Assembly (NCBI GenBank): GCA_024280115.1
Contig: JAJRQT010000052.1
Location: forward strand, 1 to 52,611
Origin: Bacteroidota bacterium
GTDB lineage: Bacteria; Bacteroidota; Bacteroidia; Cytophagales; Cyclobacteriaceae
DNA length: 52,611 nt
Direction: 5' to 3'
Numbering within the stretch: the first letter of the stretch is position 1; the number at the start of each line of letters is the position of its first letter. Below the pieces are notes generated by a model. It saw only the letters and a program-made list of their open reading frames with translations. It searched no databases and had not been told where the DNA came from. Made by a program: the position numbers and the translations under genes. Shown piece by piece: positions 7,396-17,450 of the stretch.

Positions 7396-9765
7396 CTAAT
7401 TTAATCCGGAACATCTAATGAATTCCGAATTGACTACCAATCTAACTGTATCGATAAAATTGTCTGTCCATAATATTGGATTAATTGCATTTTCCCCATT
7501 GAGTTGTTGTTCCCATTTTTGCCTTGAGATGGGAGTATTGAAAGATTTGTTCAATTCATAATAACTAAAAACTCCGCCACGTGCCATATATATGTAGCCA
7601 TCAATTTCTACGAGTACATATATTGGTTTTGCATATCCTGATCCTCCGTAAATTTCATTTTTATAAATGTTTGTAGAATAAGTAATGCTCTTGTCAGTTC
7701 CTTTTAGTTGTTGATTTTTGCTATTGTAGTTTGGATTAATAAGACTGAGCGTAAAATCATCTACCTCACTTCCAATTTTCTGAATTCGCATAAATTCATC
7801 ATCCGTAAGTGAAATACCTTCCAATTCTTTTAGACTTATGCTTTTTAGAAATGATGCGGTTGCTTTCAATTTATTTCTATTTCTATTTGATTTTTTAGAA
7901 AGCATTTTCCTTGCAATGAGAAAGTCTTCGGTGTTTTGCAAAATGGTTATTGCTGATTCCCAAAAATTAATGCTTGGCTCCACATAGCCTTTTACAATTG
8001 TTTGTGAATTTTGGTTTGAGATACATTTATCCGATGTTCTCATTTCCGCTAACAGGTTTGTCCTTTGATTGAGTTTTACCCAGGAAACCATTGAAGTGCT
8101 CAATTCCTTTCTTTTCCAGGCTTCATTATTCATAAATCCAGGTTGTACATCCCTTTCGCTGAAACTGGTAAGTAGAGTTGAAATCCAATCCATACTGAGC
8201 GAATTTTCCATGGAAGAAATACTCAACAGGTTTTCAATAACAGATTTAAGGTGCACCTGGATTTGGCTGTCATTATAGTCAACCTTCTCTTTTTTAAACA
8301 ATTCCTTGGCTTTCTGATTTCCCAAAGCAGCAAAAAGTTCTACAGAGTGCGGTTTATTTTTTTGTTTTACCAATTCATTCAAATCGGTATATAAATTTTG
8401 AAACTCCTGCGGCATTAGACTGACATTGAAACATTGCTTTTTACTATTATCTCCGACTCCCAATTGCTTTTTTATTTTATTCATGACGTCATCGGAATAG
8501 AGGTCTTCAAACGAATCAATATTTTTAATTTCCGAAATGATTTCTGCAAAATCCCAAAGTGTGAACTGCTGCTTTTGGGTTGAAAAATAAGTTTTCAACT
8601 CTGCATAATCTGCATATTGCTTTTGGAGATCCGCATTTTTGCTAATTATGTAAGCCGCCAAGGTTGCATTGCGGAGATCATGCTCGTCGTTAAGGCATAA
8701 GTTGATTTTCTGCAACCAGGTGAGCGATTTATAATACTTTTCAATGCGTTCGTTTTTGCTATAATGTCCTGGCGCTTTGAAAACATTGTAGTTAAATTGA
8801 TCATTTTTCATAATTTTTGATCCATGACCGGTTTCCCTAAGCACCTTGGCGATCTCCTCGAAATACAGCTCATTATAATTTCCAATCAGATTATTTTTTT
8901 TTCCAGTAATTACCGCATAGGGTATTGAATAGTATAAAAGGCTCTCTTCAATTGATTGCTCAACTTTTGGGTCAATAGTTTTTTCATAAAGTGTATAAAG
9001 CTCATTGTTAATTATTTCCAGCATAGATTGTAAAATGTTGGTCAGATAAAGCTCCTCAATTTCATTTTCAAGATTTCCGTAGAAAGCATGCAGCTCCTGT
9101 AGGAAAAGGTCAGTAGTGATGAACGAAGGAATGTTTTCTTCTGAGTTCCGCTCGTATATTTCAAATAATTGATTGAAACCTGATCCGCCAATGACGAAGC
9201 CATTTGAAGAAAGTTTATCGGTAAATGAATTAGTGATATTCTCAAATTGAAAACCGTTGATAACATTTTTAGAATTCGGCATGTTTTGGCTGGATGGATT
9301 GGCGATTGAATCATTTTTAAGCAATTCAGTTTCTTTATTTTCGATCCGGCGAATAAACTCCTTTTCAGCAGCATTGAGTGTGACAACAAAGTCCTTTTGC
9401 CAGTATGGAGGTTGATACCATTGTTGAGCTTGAAAATAACCGAACAGTAAACCATCTTTAAATGTATGACCCTTCATGGCCAAAATTGTATTTTTTAACA
9501 AAACCAATTCTTCTAATGTCTTTTCATTGAGAGCTTGATTGAAGTTAACTATGGGGGGTTCAATTCTTTTATTATAGTACTTTCTGAATTCTGATGTATC
9601 ATACCCAGTCATTCTTACATGATAGGCATCGAATTCAGGCCCTGATAGAATGGTTGACGTCTCCTGGTTATCAAAATTTTTGTCCTCATTTTTGTTTTGT
9701 CCTGTAGAGCAAGCAAACAGCGATAAAAATATGAATACAAAAAATATAGTATTAGAATTCCTCAT
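7396..9765 (-). CDS. DUF3160 domain lipoprotein
   Basis: This 789-residue protein has a lipoprotein signal (Cys19 in LFACSTG). The family signature is visible as IPSFITTDLFLQELHAFYGNLE, corresponding to the PvFVTtDxxLHxxH block of DUF3160. The C-terminal part contains GSGYAKPIYVLVEIDGYIYMARGGVFSYYEL, also typical of the family. The fold and function are unknown; it is mostly alpha-helical with a long charged middle. It should be a large envelope protein facing the periplasm or cell surface. It is transcribed alone, convergent with the isomerase gene and divergent from the DUF1080 gene. Confidence 0.82.
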   Translation of the reverse strand: MRNSNTIFFVFIFLSLFACSTGQNKNEDKNFDNQETSTILSGPEFDAYHVRMTGYDTSEFRKYYNKRIEPPIVNFNQALNEKTLEELVLLKNTILAMKGHTFKDGLLFGYFQAQQWYQPPYWQKDFVVTLNAAEKEFIRRIENKETELLKNDSIANPSSQNMPNSKNVINGFQFENITNSFTDKLSSNGFVIGGSGFNQLFEIYERNSEENIPSFITTDLFLQELHAFYGNLENEIEELYLTNILQSMLEIINNELYTLYEKTIDPKVEQSIEESLLYYSIPYAVITGKKNNLIGNYNELYFEEIAKVLRETGHGSKIMKNDQFNYNVFKAPGHYSKNERIEKYYKSLTWLQKINLCLNDEHDLRNATLAAYIISKNADLQKQYADYAELKTYFSTQKQQFTLWDFAEIISEIKNIDSFEDLYSDDVMNKIKKQLGVGDNSKKQCFNVSLMPQEFQNLYTDLNELVKQKNKPHSVELFAALGNQKAKELFKKEKVDYNDSQIQVHLKSVIENLLSISSMENSLSMDWISTLLTSFSERDVQPGFMNNEAWKRKELSTSMVSWVKLNQRTNLLAEMRTSDKCISNQNSQTIVKGYVEPSINFWESAITILQNTEDFLIARKMLSKKSNRNRNKLKATASFLKSISLKELEGISLTDDEFMRIQKIGSEVDDFTLSLINPNYNSKNQQLKGTDKSITYSTNIYKNEIYGGSGYAKPIYVLVEIDGYIYMARGGVFSYYELNKSFNTPISRQKWEQQLNGENAINPILWTDNFIDTVRLVVNSEFIRCSGLN

Positions 9766-10007
9766 ATGTATTTCTTTTATACTATCACACGGTATTTGTC
9801 ATAAAATGCTGAAAATCAGTATTGAAGTTTATTGATGATTGAAGTTAGATAATGGAAATCATATCGGAAATGAATATTTTCAGGTTTTATTACACATATA
9901 AATATTACTTAGCTTTCTGCATAAAAATGTGGGATGGTTTGGTCAGTCATATATAATTTATAGCTTTAAACGAAAATTGAATTGATCGAATTTATAAATA
10001 TCCGGAA

Positions 10008-10787
10008 ATGAAAAAATCACAATTATTTATGAGCCTGTTTGCGCTTTTATTTTTTGTTCAAAGCGGCTTTTCGCAGGGAAATGATGACGAATGGATTCCT
10101 TTGTTTAATGGAAAAGATCTGACAGGTTGGATTCCGAAAATTAAGGGTTATCCATCAGGGGAAAATTTCGGAAATACTTTCCGCGTTGAGGATGGAATTT
10201 TAAAGGTTTCCTATGATCAATATGACAATTTTAATTTACGCTATGGGCATCTTTTTTATGAGAAAAATTTTAGCCATTATGTCATCAAAGTTGAGTATCG
10301 TTTTGTTGGTGAACAATGTGAAGGAGGACAAGGATGGGCATTTAGAAACAGTGGGGTTATGGTTCATGGTCAAAGCCCGGAATCTATGAGGGTGGATCAG
10401 GATTTTCCGGTTTCCATTGAGGTGCAACTATTAGGAGGGAATGGAGTTGATAAAAGACCTACAGGGAATCTTTGTACTCCGGGAACCAATGTGGTTATGA
10501 ACGGAGAATTGATCAAGCGGCATTGCACCAATAGTACTTCCAAAACCTATCATGGCGACCAGTGGGTAACATCGGAAACAGAAATCAGGGGAAATGAGAT
10601 AATTAAGCACTACATAAATGGTGAGATGGTATTGGAATATACCAAACCTCAACTCGATGATCGGGATGCAGATGCGAAAAAACTAATTGTCGATGGGAAT
10701 TTGATGCTTTCCGAGGGTAGTATTTCTTTGCAATCAGAAAGTCATCCAATAGAATTCAGGAAAGTTGAAATTAAAATCCTGAAATAA
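10008..10787 (+). CDS. DUF1080 protein, 3-keto-disaccharide hydrolase-like
   Basis: The protein has 259 residues with a signal peptide ending at SGFSQ (about residue 23). The DUF1080 hallmark WIPLFNGKDLTGW follows directly, then a concanavalin-like beta sandwich with NSGVMVHGQ and SIEVQLLGG. DUF1080 members are known to cleave 3-keto-glycosides produced by Gfo/Idh/MocA-type dehydrogenases. A candidate dehydrogenase lies at 17876-18856. The signal peptide places the protein in the periplasm. The gene stands alone between a divergent DUF3160 gene and a double hairpin at 10845. Confidence 0.9.
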   Translation: MKKSQLFMSLFALLFFVQSGFSQGNDDEWIPLFNGKDLTGWIPKIKGYPSGENFGNTFRVEDGILKVSYDQYDNFNLRYGHLFYEKNFSHYVIKVEYRFVGEQCEGGQGWAFRNSGVMVHGQSPESMRVDQDFPVSIEVQLLGGNGVDKRPTGNLCTPGTNVVMNGELIKRHCTNSTSKTYHGDQWVTSETEIRGNEIIKHYINGEMVLEYTKPQLDDRDADAKKLIVDGNLMLSEGSISLQSESHPIEFRKVEIKILK

Positions 10788-10844
10788 TTATAGACTAAAA
10801 ATAAAGACTGAACAATCAAGTATAAAAAATAACATTTCGTACCT

Positions 10845-10913
10845 CGGTCTGTGGCTCACAGACCGAAAATATTGATTGTTGAATGGTCTGTGAGCCACAG
10901 ACCATGGTTTTTT
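10845..10913. repeat. Pair of hairpins that are reverse complements of each other, with T tract
   Basis: The first hairpin pairs CGGTCTGTG (10845-10853) with CACAGACCG (10857-10865). The second pairs GGTCTGTG (10885-10892) with CACAGACC (10896-10903). The 19-base core of the second is the exact reverse complement of the first, so the two can also pair with each other as one long stem. A T tract follows at 10908-10913. The site lies between the convergent DUF1080 and SMP-30 genes and probably ends transcription from one or both sides. Related words (CACAGACCGAGG) recur in repeat copy D at 24841. Confidence 0.8.
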
Positions 10914-11006
10914 ACTAATATACTTTAAACCCGATTGGCCTAAACATATACGTTAGAAGTTTGGGATTTATTGCTCGCAACTCATAGCTATAAGCTCAAA
11001 GCTCAT

Positions 11007-11903
11007 TTATTGGCTTCCAACTCCTTTGACTTTCATCCTGATCCTGTAAAAGCCAGATTTAGCGGTGATAAACAGGCTTTTCATATCCGATCCTCCAAAG
11101 CAGACATTTGCAGTCCAGGCTTCATTGATACTGATGTTTTTTATTTGCTTACCGTTCTTGTTGAAGATGGTAACTCCATCGGCGTTTGTCAGGTACAGAT
11201 TGCCTAGATTATCCAAGGTCATGCCATCGGAACCCATTTTGCAAAATAGCTTTTTATTGGTCAGTTGTCCAGCCGCTCCAATAGAGTAGGAGTAGGTTTT
11301 TTTGTCCTTTATATCCGTGACATAGAGTATTTTACCATTCGGCGTTCCAATGATTCCATTAGGTTGTTCCAGGTCATCGATTACCCGGATAAGCTGACTT
11401 TCATTTGCCGGTAAATAGTAAACACATTGCCCGTCTTGCTGGGTGGTGTCCCTGTCCCACCAAGGTCTTTTATAAAAAGGATCTGAAAAAAATGCGCTCC
11501 CATCCGGAGCTACCCAAACATCATTAGGGCCATTGAGTTTGCTCCCTTTGTAACTATCGAGAAGCACTTCAACTTCCTTGTTTGGTTTGATGATCCAAAG
11601 TTCATTTTTCTCATCGGCACAGGACCATAGTTTGTCTTCATTATCAAAGCAAAGTCCATTGGATCTGCCTGAGGGTTGCATCCAGGTGGTCAATTCATCT
11701 TTTATGCTCCATTTCATTATTCTGTCATTTGGCTGGTCGGTAAAGTAAACATTACCCTCGGAGTCAGCAGCCGGCCCTTCAGTAAATTTAAAATCTCCCG
11801 CGAGTTTTTCTACTACAGCCCCATCTTCAATAATATCTTCATCTTTATTATTGCCACATGATAAAATAATGAATACGAACAATGAATAGAATATATATTT
11901 CAT
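11007..11903 (-). CDS. SMP-30/gluconolactonase/LRE family lipoprotein
   Basis: This 298-residue protein has a lipoprotein signal (Cys16 in IILSCGN). The body is a six-bladed propeller of the SMP-30 type: EGPAADSEGNVYFTD, NGLCFDNEDKLWSC, GPNDVWVAPDGSAFFSDP, QPNGIIGTPNGKILYVTD and GMTLDNLGNLYLT. The Glu, Asn and Asp residues in these blocks are the usual calcium-binding positions. Such proteins hydrolyse sugar lactones, which form when aldoses or keto-sugars are oxidised. It lies 62 bases downstream of the aldo/keto reductase gene on the same strand, so cotranscription is plausible. Confidence 0.88.
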   Translation of the reverse strand: MKYIFYSLFVFIILSCGNNKDEDIIEDGAVVEKLAGDFKFTEGPAADSEGNVYFTDQPNDRIMKWSIKDELTTWMQPSGRSNGLCFDNEDKLWSCADEKNELWIIKPNKEVEVLLDSYKGSKLNGPNDVWVAPDGSAFFSDPFYKRPWWDRDTTQQDGQCVYYLPANESQLIRVIDDLEQPNGIIGTPNGKILYVTDIKDKKTYSYSIGAAGQLTNKKLFCKMGSDGMTLDNLGNLYLTNADGVTIFNKNGKQIKNISINEAWTANVCFGGSDMKSLFITAKSGFYRIRMKVKGVGSQ

Positions 11904-11965
11904 CTATAAAAATTTACGATTGTCCGGATTGTACATTGAACGGCAATATAAAATCCCGGATTTAT

Positions 11966-12892
11966 TTATGACTTATTGATTGTTTTAAGGGCATTTTCTA
12001 CTCTGTCGGCATAGTTGTCTATTTGCCATTTTTCTTCAAAGCCAACAATCATCATGTCAACCGCTCCGGATTTAAGTACGTAATGCAATGACTCCTCAAT
12101 TTTTTCGGGATCATTGTTGAATTTCCCACCTCCGATGAGTTTCATTGCTATAACCCCCTTTTTTGCATCGTGAATTTTCTTTACGACTGATACAACATTC
12201 TGAGGATCTTTGTCGTCCATTACAGCGCCGAAAGCATTTACCCTGGTATGTACAATATCAACCCATGGACTTGTGACACAGGTATTTAATGCATCAAGAG
12301 AATGAATTGATACGCCATGCGATTTGATGATCCCTTTTTCTTTCAGATTTTGTAAAATATCCATTTGCTTTTTTTGCTGATCAGTCCAATTCTGATCTAC
12401 CATGCAATGAATTTGCATTATATCGATGTGATCTGTGTCGAGTTCTTTTCTGAATCGATCGACGACAACATCAGCGTCAGGCCGCTCGGGTTCCGGAATG
12501 CCGCCGGGTCTCACCCATATTTTTGATACGAGGATATAATCTTCTCTCGGTTTAGATTTAAGTGCTTCAGCTATAAACGGATGCGAACCATACAAATCTG
12601 CTCCATCAAACATACGTATTCCACGATCATATGCATATTGAATTAATGCAACACCTTTTTCCCTTCCAGCCCGAGTTAAATTGCATTCCCTGTTGCCTCC
12701 ATTGACTCCGGTTCCCATTCCAATCATCGAGGTCTTTATCCCGGACTTGCCTAAAGTAATTGTCTGAAATGGATCGGTGGAGAGATTGGATGGCCCGGCT
12801 GTTGAATCAACTGCATTTGCTAATAAGATAGAACCTGTACCAACGGATATTTTGGAAATAAATTTTCTCCTGCTTATGTGATCTGACTTCAT
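11966..12892 (-). CDS. Aldo/keto reductase with twin-arginine-like signal
   Basis: The product has 308 residues. The N-terminus contains SRRKFISKIS followed by a hydrophobic stretch, which looks like a Tat signal. The barrel has the catalytic tetrad in order: Asp in MFDGAD, Tyr in LYGSH, Lys in VSKIW and His in QIHCM. Other family blocks are IGMGTG near the N-terminus and GVSIHS in the middle. The enzyme would interconvert a sugar or aldehyde carbonyl and an alcohol with NADP(H); Tat export would let it fold with its cofactor first. The gene lies directly upstream of the SMP-30 lactonase gene, fitting a joint sugar oxidation role. Confidence 0.88.
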   Translation of the reverse strand: MKSDHISRRKFISKISVGTGSILLANAVDSTAGPSNLSTDPFQTITLGKSGIKTSMIGMGTGVNGGNRECNLTRAGREKGVALIQYAYDRGIRMFDGADLYGSHPFIAEALKSKPREDYILVSKIWVRPGGIPEPERPDADVVVDRFRKELDTDHIDIMQIHCMVDQNWTDQQKKQMDILQNLKEKGIIKSHGVSIHSLDALNTCVTSPWVDIVHTRVNAFGAVMDDKDPQNVVSVVKKIHDAKKGVIAMKLIGGGKFNNDPEKIEESLHYVLKSGAVDMMIVGFEEKWQIDNYADRVENALKTINKS

Positions 12893-13024
12893 GACTTGAT
12901 TTTCTTACTGTGGAATTCGTGCTGAACTAATGCGATCAAGTTTCAATTTATCAATCGAATATTGTTTATCCAACGTTTTTCAAACTATAAATAATTTAAA
13001 CTGCTATTTTAGCCGCTTTATTTC

Positions 13025-14062
13025 TTAAAATGAATATCCAATAGAAGAATTTATACCCCAGTCTGATTTGGAAGCTGTTGAATCAGGCGGATTGGTATCT
13101 AAGTTATGGTAAAATGTAAATCCAATATAGAAATTATTAAATACTTCAAATTTTACCTTTAAATCTAAATCAGTCCTGTATCTATCTTTCACTGAAAAGC
13201 TAGGATAAAAATCGAAAGATGTGGTAACATCAATTTCCGGGTCCCGATATCTAAAAACTCTATATTCCATTCTTATGAGTCCCTCGTAATTTGTATTAAA
13301 TTCTGAATCATCCGCAGATTGCTCCCTGTTTACAATAGCCCCGACAGTTGTAATGAACCTCTGCATATTACTCCTGAACCAATTTTTTGATATACCTGCA
13401 CCAAGTGAAGCTCTTAATTGAATACCTAATTCAGAATTTTGTTGCATTCCAGTAAATCCAGAGGCAGCTAAATTATTTTTATAAATGTACTTGTATGAAA
13501 GATTAATATCTTGTTTCGTGGTAGCTGCACGCTCTGGTTGTTCAGTAAAAATAGAATTTGCACTGATGGTTGTTATAGAGTTTTCCGGCCTGTAATCCAT
13601 TCTAAAACTACTATTCCATTGTATTACATCACTTCCTTTCGTATAGCTGTATCCCAAATCAACATTGCCATCTATCTTACCCCAAAATTTGTTTTTTATA
13701 GGAGTAATCTCGACTATTCGATTCATGTCTAGTTCAATTTCCTCTTCTTCTGTAATCACCAGAACTTTGTATTTATGCTCATTTTCAGTGACATCGAGTG
13801 AGCCATAATATAAGATTCCTCGCCCAAGACCGATTTCAAAATATTTATCAGATTTGATTTGATATATCCGCTCCCACTTTATTTGGATTGTACCTGCTGC
13901 GCTTGTTTTAAGACTTAATTTCCCATAATCCATCTTCTTTATCTCACCGGTTATCCAATCATTATTGTCAAGCAATATTTTGTCTGTTTTCTGGGAGTAT
14001 GCGGGAATAGCAAAAAACAGGATAGAAATAATAAGTATAAAAAAATACTTGCTGATCGGCAT
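13025..14062 (-). CDS. DUF481 (YdiY-like) outer-membrane protein
   Basis: This 345-residue protein begins with a signal peptide ending at PAYSQ (about residue 23). The first part (LDNNDWITGEIKKMDYGKLSLKTSAAGTIQIKWERI and similar) is a small beta domain common in DUF481 proteins. The rest alternates polar and aromatic strands (NVDLGYSYTKGSD, DYRPENSITT) and ends in GINSSIGYSF. The aromatic C-terminal residue and strand pattern indicate an outer-membrane beta barrel. Its function is unknown; relatives are described as salt-stress-induced. Confidence 0.82.
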   Translation of the reverse strand: MPISKYFFILIISILFFAIPAYSQKTDKILLDNNDWITGEIKKMDYGKLSLKTSAAGTIQIKWERIYQIKSDKYFEIGLGRGILYYGSLDVTENEHKYKVLVITEEEEIELDMNRIVEITPIKNKFWGKIDGNVDLGYSYTKGSDVIQWNSSFRMDYRPENSITTISANSIFTEQPERAATTKQDINLSYKYIYKNNLAASGFTGMQQNSELGIQLRASLGAGISKNWFRSNMQRFITTVGAIVNREQSADDSEFNTNYEGLIRMEYRVFRYRDPEIDVTTSFDFYPSFSVKDRYRTDLDLKVKFEVFNNFYIGFTFYHNLDTNPPDSTASKSDWGINSSIGYSF

Positions 14063-14222
14063 TTATATGAGCGCTTTTAATTTGCCGAATTTAAAGGATT
14101 TTGTTCAATTCTTATTAATCAAATCATACTATATCAGAAATGGAATAGCAATTCCATTTGATTACAGATGAAAATGTAGATTGATTTTTGGAAAATGATA
14201 TAAAAAGATAAATGAGGGGTCA

Positions 14223-15119
14223 TCAAAACATGGAGTTTTGATCTTTTGGATAATCAAAAAATTCCGGATCTAAAATGAAATTGTCATATTTGATAAGTTC
14301 GTTGGTTACAATCACATTTCTTAGCATGATGACATATTGATCTCTTCTTTCAGAGTACATCCTGAGAAACCAAATCATTTCAAAGACATTATTGTCTCCA
14401 TTTATACAATCTCTTAACCCTGAATAAGCGTTGGATTTTGCCAGCAAAATATGATAATCCTCCACGGAACCGAGGAGATTTTTATACTTTTTTAAATAGA
14501 TTGGATTGCCATCTCGGAATTGATTTGCGATAATTCTGTCTTCTTTAGGGTCGTATGACCAGATGCCAAAAACATTGTTTGCTTCTTTGAAAAACCTCGA
14601 ACTACCCCAGCCACTTTCCAGCGATGCTTGTGCAAGCACCAGGCTGATAGGAGGGGGCTCCATTCTTTTGAGCAACTCATTGATATTTTTTGTGTAATAT
14701 ATCTCAAAAGCATTGTCCATAAAAAGACTATCTTCATTTGACCATTTTACTGAATATCTCAATTTATCTTGCAAAATCGCTACTTTTTCTTTCTTCAATT
14801 CCAATTGATGACGATAAATCAATATGGTTGGGAGCATTACATCTATGAAACGGTTTTTGCGTTTTTCAATATTGAATTGATTTAATATCAGCACATCGCT
14901 ATATAAAATCGGTACTACCAGGCTATCCTCTATCTGCTTGATATCTGCTGCTTTTTCTACCGTTACGTGATCAATCACCAAAACGGATTTGTCAACCCTT
15001 TTACTGAGAATTACGATAGTAATTACAATAATCAGGATGCTGACTACGATCCAGAACCGTCCGCTATAAATAAATCTATTGAACATGAATAAGTGATAAA
15101 AAACATTTGAATATAACAA
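14223..15119 (-). CDS. Bax-like glucosaminidase domain protein, membrane anchored
   Basis: This 298-residue protein has one N-terminal membrane segment (about residues 23-40). The C-terminal half is a FlgJ/Bax-type glucosaminidase domain: PPISLVLAQASLESGWGSSRF carries the catalytic Glu in SLESGWG, followed by ANNVFGIWSY and YLKKYKNLLGSVEDY. Such enzymes cut beta-N-acetylglucosaminyl bonds in peptidoglycan. The anchor would hold it at the inner membrane with the enzyme in the periplasm. It is transcribed on its own. Confidence 0.85.
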   Translation of the reverse strand: MLYSNVFYHLFMFNRFIYSGRFWIVVSILIIVITIVILSKRVDKSVLVIDHVTVEKAADIKQIEDSLVVPILYSDVLILNQFNIEKRKNRFIDVMLPTILIYRHQLELKKEKVAILQDKLRYSVKWSNEDSLFMDNAFEIYYTKNINELLKRMEPPPISLVLAQASLESGWGSSRFFKEANNVFGIWSYDPKEDRIIANQFRDGNPIYLKKYKNLLGSVEDYHILLAKSNAYSGLRDCINGDNNVFEMIWFLRMYSERRDQYVIMLRNVIVTNELIKYDNFILDPEFFDYPKDQNSMF

Positions 15120-15496
15120 GAATAGACAGTAAGAAAAACAAGTTCAAGCAAATAAATTCAAAAAAATATAAAAAAAGTTATAAAAGCATCTGTAATGATC
15201 ATTTGGCGATAATTTATTGGCTATATCGCCAAGGACATTGGAATAATAATTATGGTTCCACATTGTTTTAACAGAAATAGAGGTTAGCCAGAAGTTCGGT
15301 GGCAACGTCAGAAAAATTGTCTGACAAGCGGAATTTCGAAGAGGCCCATAATCCTTACATAAATTGGATTAAAGACGTTTTGATTATAACACCTTATGTT
15401 AGTAGCTACGCTTTCTGACAATGAACCATAATTATAAAAAAATGCTCCTTATTTTTGTGAAATAATTGGAATCATATCTTCAAAAAAAAGAATTCT
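15120..15496. other. Intergenic region with one hairpin
   Basis: No gene was found between the divergent Bax-like and pentapeptide genes. TTGGCGATA (15203-15211) pairs perfectly with TATCGCCAA (15224-15232) over a 12-base loop. It could be an operator for either gene or an RNA hairpin. The words GTCTGACA and TCTGACAA also recur (near 15317 and 15413). Confidence 0.5.
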
Positions 15497-16081
15497 ATGG
15501 ACATTACCGAACAGAATGAATGGGAAAATGAAACTTTTAAAAGTCTTAGAATCGTGGGCGATGACCTTTCGGGGAAAAGCTACGAAGATTGCATATTCAT
15601 AGATTGTGATTTCATAGATTGTAAATGGAATAATTCTTCATTTGCCAATTGTGAATTCAAATATTGCAGCATTACCAATTTAAAACTGAGTAATTGTAAA
15701 TTCGGTGAGGTGTTATTTGAAGAATGTAAACTGGTCGGCTTGAATTTTTCACTGTGCAAAAAGCTATTGTTTTCCATTGAGCTTAAAAAATGTAACATTC
15801 AATTGTGCAACTTTTCAGAACTTAACCTCACAGAAACCTCCTTTAATTCCAGTACAATAAAAGACTGCGATTTTCTTGAGGCCAGGTTAGCTGGTGCCGA
15901 TTTTTCAAATTGTGATTTGAATGGAACTCTTTTTGAAAATTGTGATTTAAGACAGGCTGATTTTCGTGGGGCTACAAATTATTCTATTGATCCATGGCAA
16001 AACAAGGTAAAAAAAGCCAGATTTTCCATGCCTGAGGTTATATCACTACTTACACCTTTTGAGTTGAATATTGAGTATTAA
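15497..16081 (+). CDS. Pentapeptide repeat protein
   Basis: The 194-residue protein is made mostly of pentapeptide repeats of the A(D/N)LxX type, here unusually rich in Cys: CIFID, CDFID, CEFKY, CNFSE, CDLNG, CDLRQ. Such repeats build a right-handed quadrilateral beta helix about the width of DNA. The C-terminal piece DPWQNKVKKARFSMPEVISLL is typical of the McbG/Qnr-like branch. Some relatives protect DNA gyrase, but most have no known role. There is no signal peptide, so it is cytoplasmic. A short hairpin with a T run follows the gene. Confidence 0.9.
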   Translation: MDITEQNEWENETFKSLRIVGDDLSGKSYEDCIFIDCDFIDCKWNNSSFANCEFKYCSITNLKLSNCKFGEVLFEECKLVGLNFSLCKKLLFSIELKKCNIQLCNFSELNLTETSFNSSTIKDCDFLEARLAGADFSNCDLNGTLFENCDLRQADFRGATNYSIDPWQNKVKKARFSMPEVISLLTPFELNIEY

Positions 16082-16097
16082 ATTTACTATAAATATG

Positions 16098-16120
16098 ATA
16101 GAGTTTTCTCTATATTTTTT
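16098..16120 (+). terminator. Intrinsic terminator of the pentapeptide gene
   Basis: ATAGAG (16098-16103) pairs with CTCTAT (16108-16113) and is followed by ATTTTTT. The stem is short and AT-rich, so the terminator may be weak. Confidence 0.5.
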
Positions 16121-16240
16121 GAGTAAATTATGCTCAATTTTGCTATTTTTACCGTTGTCAAAATTGAAAATTACTATATAATCATTGGCATTAGATTGAC
16201 ATACGAATTATTATAGAATACCTGAATACTATTTTTTCCC

Positions 16241-17131
16241 ATGAAAATTCTAAAGATAATTTTTACGGTAATTGTTTTTATCACCGTTTTCATTCATGAA
16301 AGCAAAGCGCAGGAATATCAGGATTCAGTCCTTTACAGTGTAGAAACAATTGACGGAAATGAATACATCGGAAGGATCACTTCTGTTGACCATGAAAGAA
16401 TTACGCTATTAACTGACAATCTTGGTGAAATAAGGATATTTACAAAGAATCTAAAAAGAGTAAAAGAAATTTCTGAAAAATCTATAAAAAAGGGCAGTTA
16501 TTGGTTTGATAATCCACAGGCAGCCAGGTATTTCTGGACTCCGAATGGTTATGGGCTTAAGAAAGGAGAGGCTTACTATCAAAATGTCTGGATATTCTTT
16601 AATCAGGTTTCTGTGGGAATTACAGATAATTTTTCCTTGGGTGCAGGGGTTATTCCTCTATTTCTGTTTGCCGGACAAGCAACTCCTGTGTGGATCACTC
16701 CCAAATTTTCAATCCCGGTAGTAAAGGACAAATTCAATTTAGGATTAGGCGCCCTTGCAGGAACGGTAATTGGAGAATCGGAAACCTCATTCGGTATTTT
16801 TTATGGAAGCACCACCTTCGGATCAAAAGATAAAAACATAAGCATAGGATTAGGATATGGTTTTGCTGGTGGAGAATGGTCTCCCGGTCCGGCGATCAAT
16901 ATAAGTGGGATGCTCCGCACGGGTCCAAGGGGTTATCTGTTGACAGAAAATTATTACATTGGTTTTGGCGGAGAAGATATCGGTTTGCTGTCATTTGGTG
17001 GTAGAAGAATTATAAAGAAAATAAGCCTGGATTTTGGAGGCTTTATACCTATTGCTAAAAGCATGGATATATTCGTTATTATACCGTGGTTAGGAATCAC
17101 AATTCCAATTGGGAGGAAAACACAATTATAA
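16241..17131 (+). CDS. Exported beta-barrel-like protein of unknown function
   Basis: The protein has 296 residues and a signal peptide ending at SKAQ (about residue 23). A small N-terminal domain (ETIDGNEYIGRITSVDHERITLLTDNLGEI) resembles the one preceding the barrel in the DUF481 protein at 13025-14062. The remainder is Gly- and aromatic-rich with alternating strands (NQVSVGITDNFSLGAGVIPL, GLGYGFAGGEW), as in outer-membrane barrels. No enzymatic motif was seen. I do not recognise a named family beyond conserved Bacteroidota hypothetical proteins. Confidence 0.75.
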   Translation: MKILKIIFTVIVFITVFIHESKAQEYQDSVLYSVETIDGNEYIGRITSVDHERITLLTDNLGEIRIFTKNLKRVKEISEKSIKKGSYWFDNPQAARYFWTPNGYGLKKGEAYYQNVWIFFNQVSVGITDNFSLGAGVIPLFLFAGQATPVWITPKFSIPVVKDKFNLGLGALAGTVIGESETSFGIFYGSTTFGSKDKNISIGLGYGFAGGEWSPGPAINISGMLRTGPRGYLLTENYYIGFGGEDIGLLSFGGRRIIKKISLDFGGFIPIAKSMDIFVIIPWLGITIPIGRKTQL

Positions 17132-17450
17132 TTTATTTTGTTTCAATTCTATTTTATAGTTGCTCGTAGTAAGCGAACAACTATGAAATGGAACTAAGAA
17201 TTGATATTGTACCTTATAATTATTGAGCTGGTGAACTGCCGGGGAAGAAGAATTATAAGATCAGATATTGAACTTTTAAATAGATTCATGTTGCTAAAAA
17301 AATGAATTGGTGATTTTCTACAATCGTCATTAGTGATGTGCGAGTGACTGTGAAATATTAATTCTTCCGGCTTCCAGCGATTTTCACCTCATGTCTATAA
17401 AATCTGACTCAGCTCCTCTTTTTCTCAATTCCTATTGAATTTAATATTAA
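17132..17450. other. Intergenic region with one dyad
   Basis: No gene was found. ATAGTTG (17156-17162) pairs with CAACTAT (17178-17184), extended inside by TCG/CGA after one mismatch. It lies 25 bases after the barrel gene and may be its terminator, though no T run follows. Confidence 0.45.
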
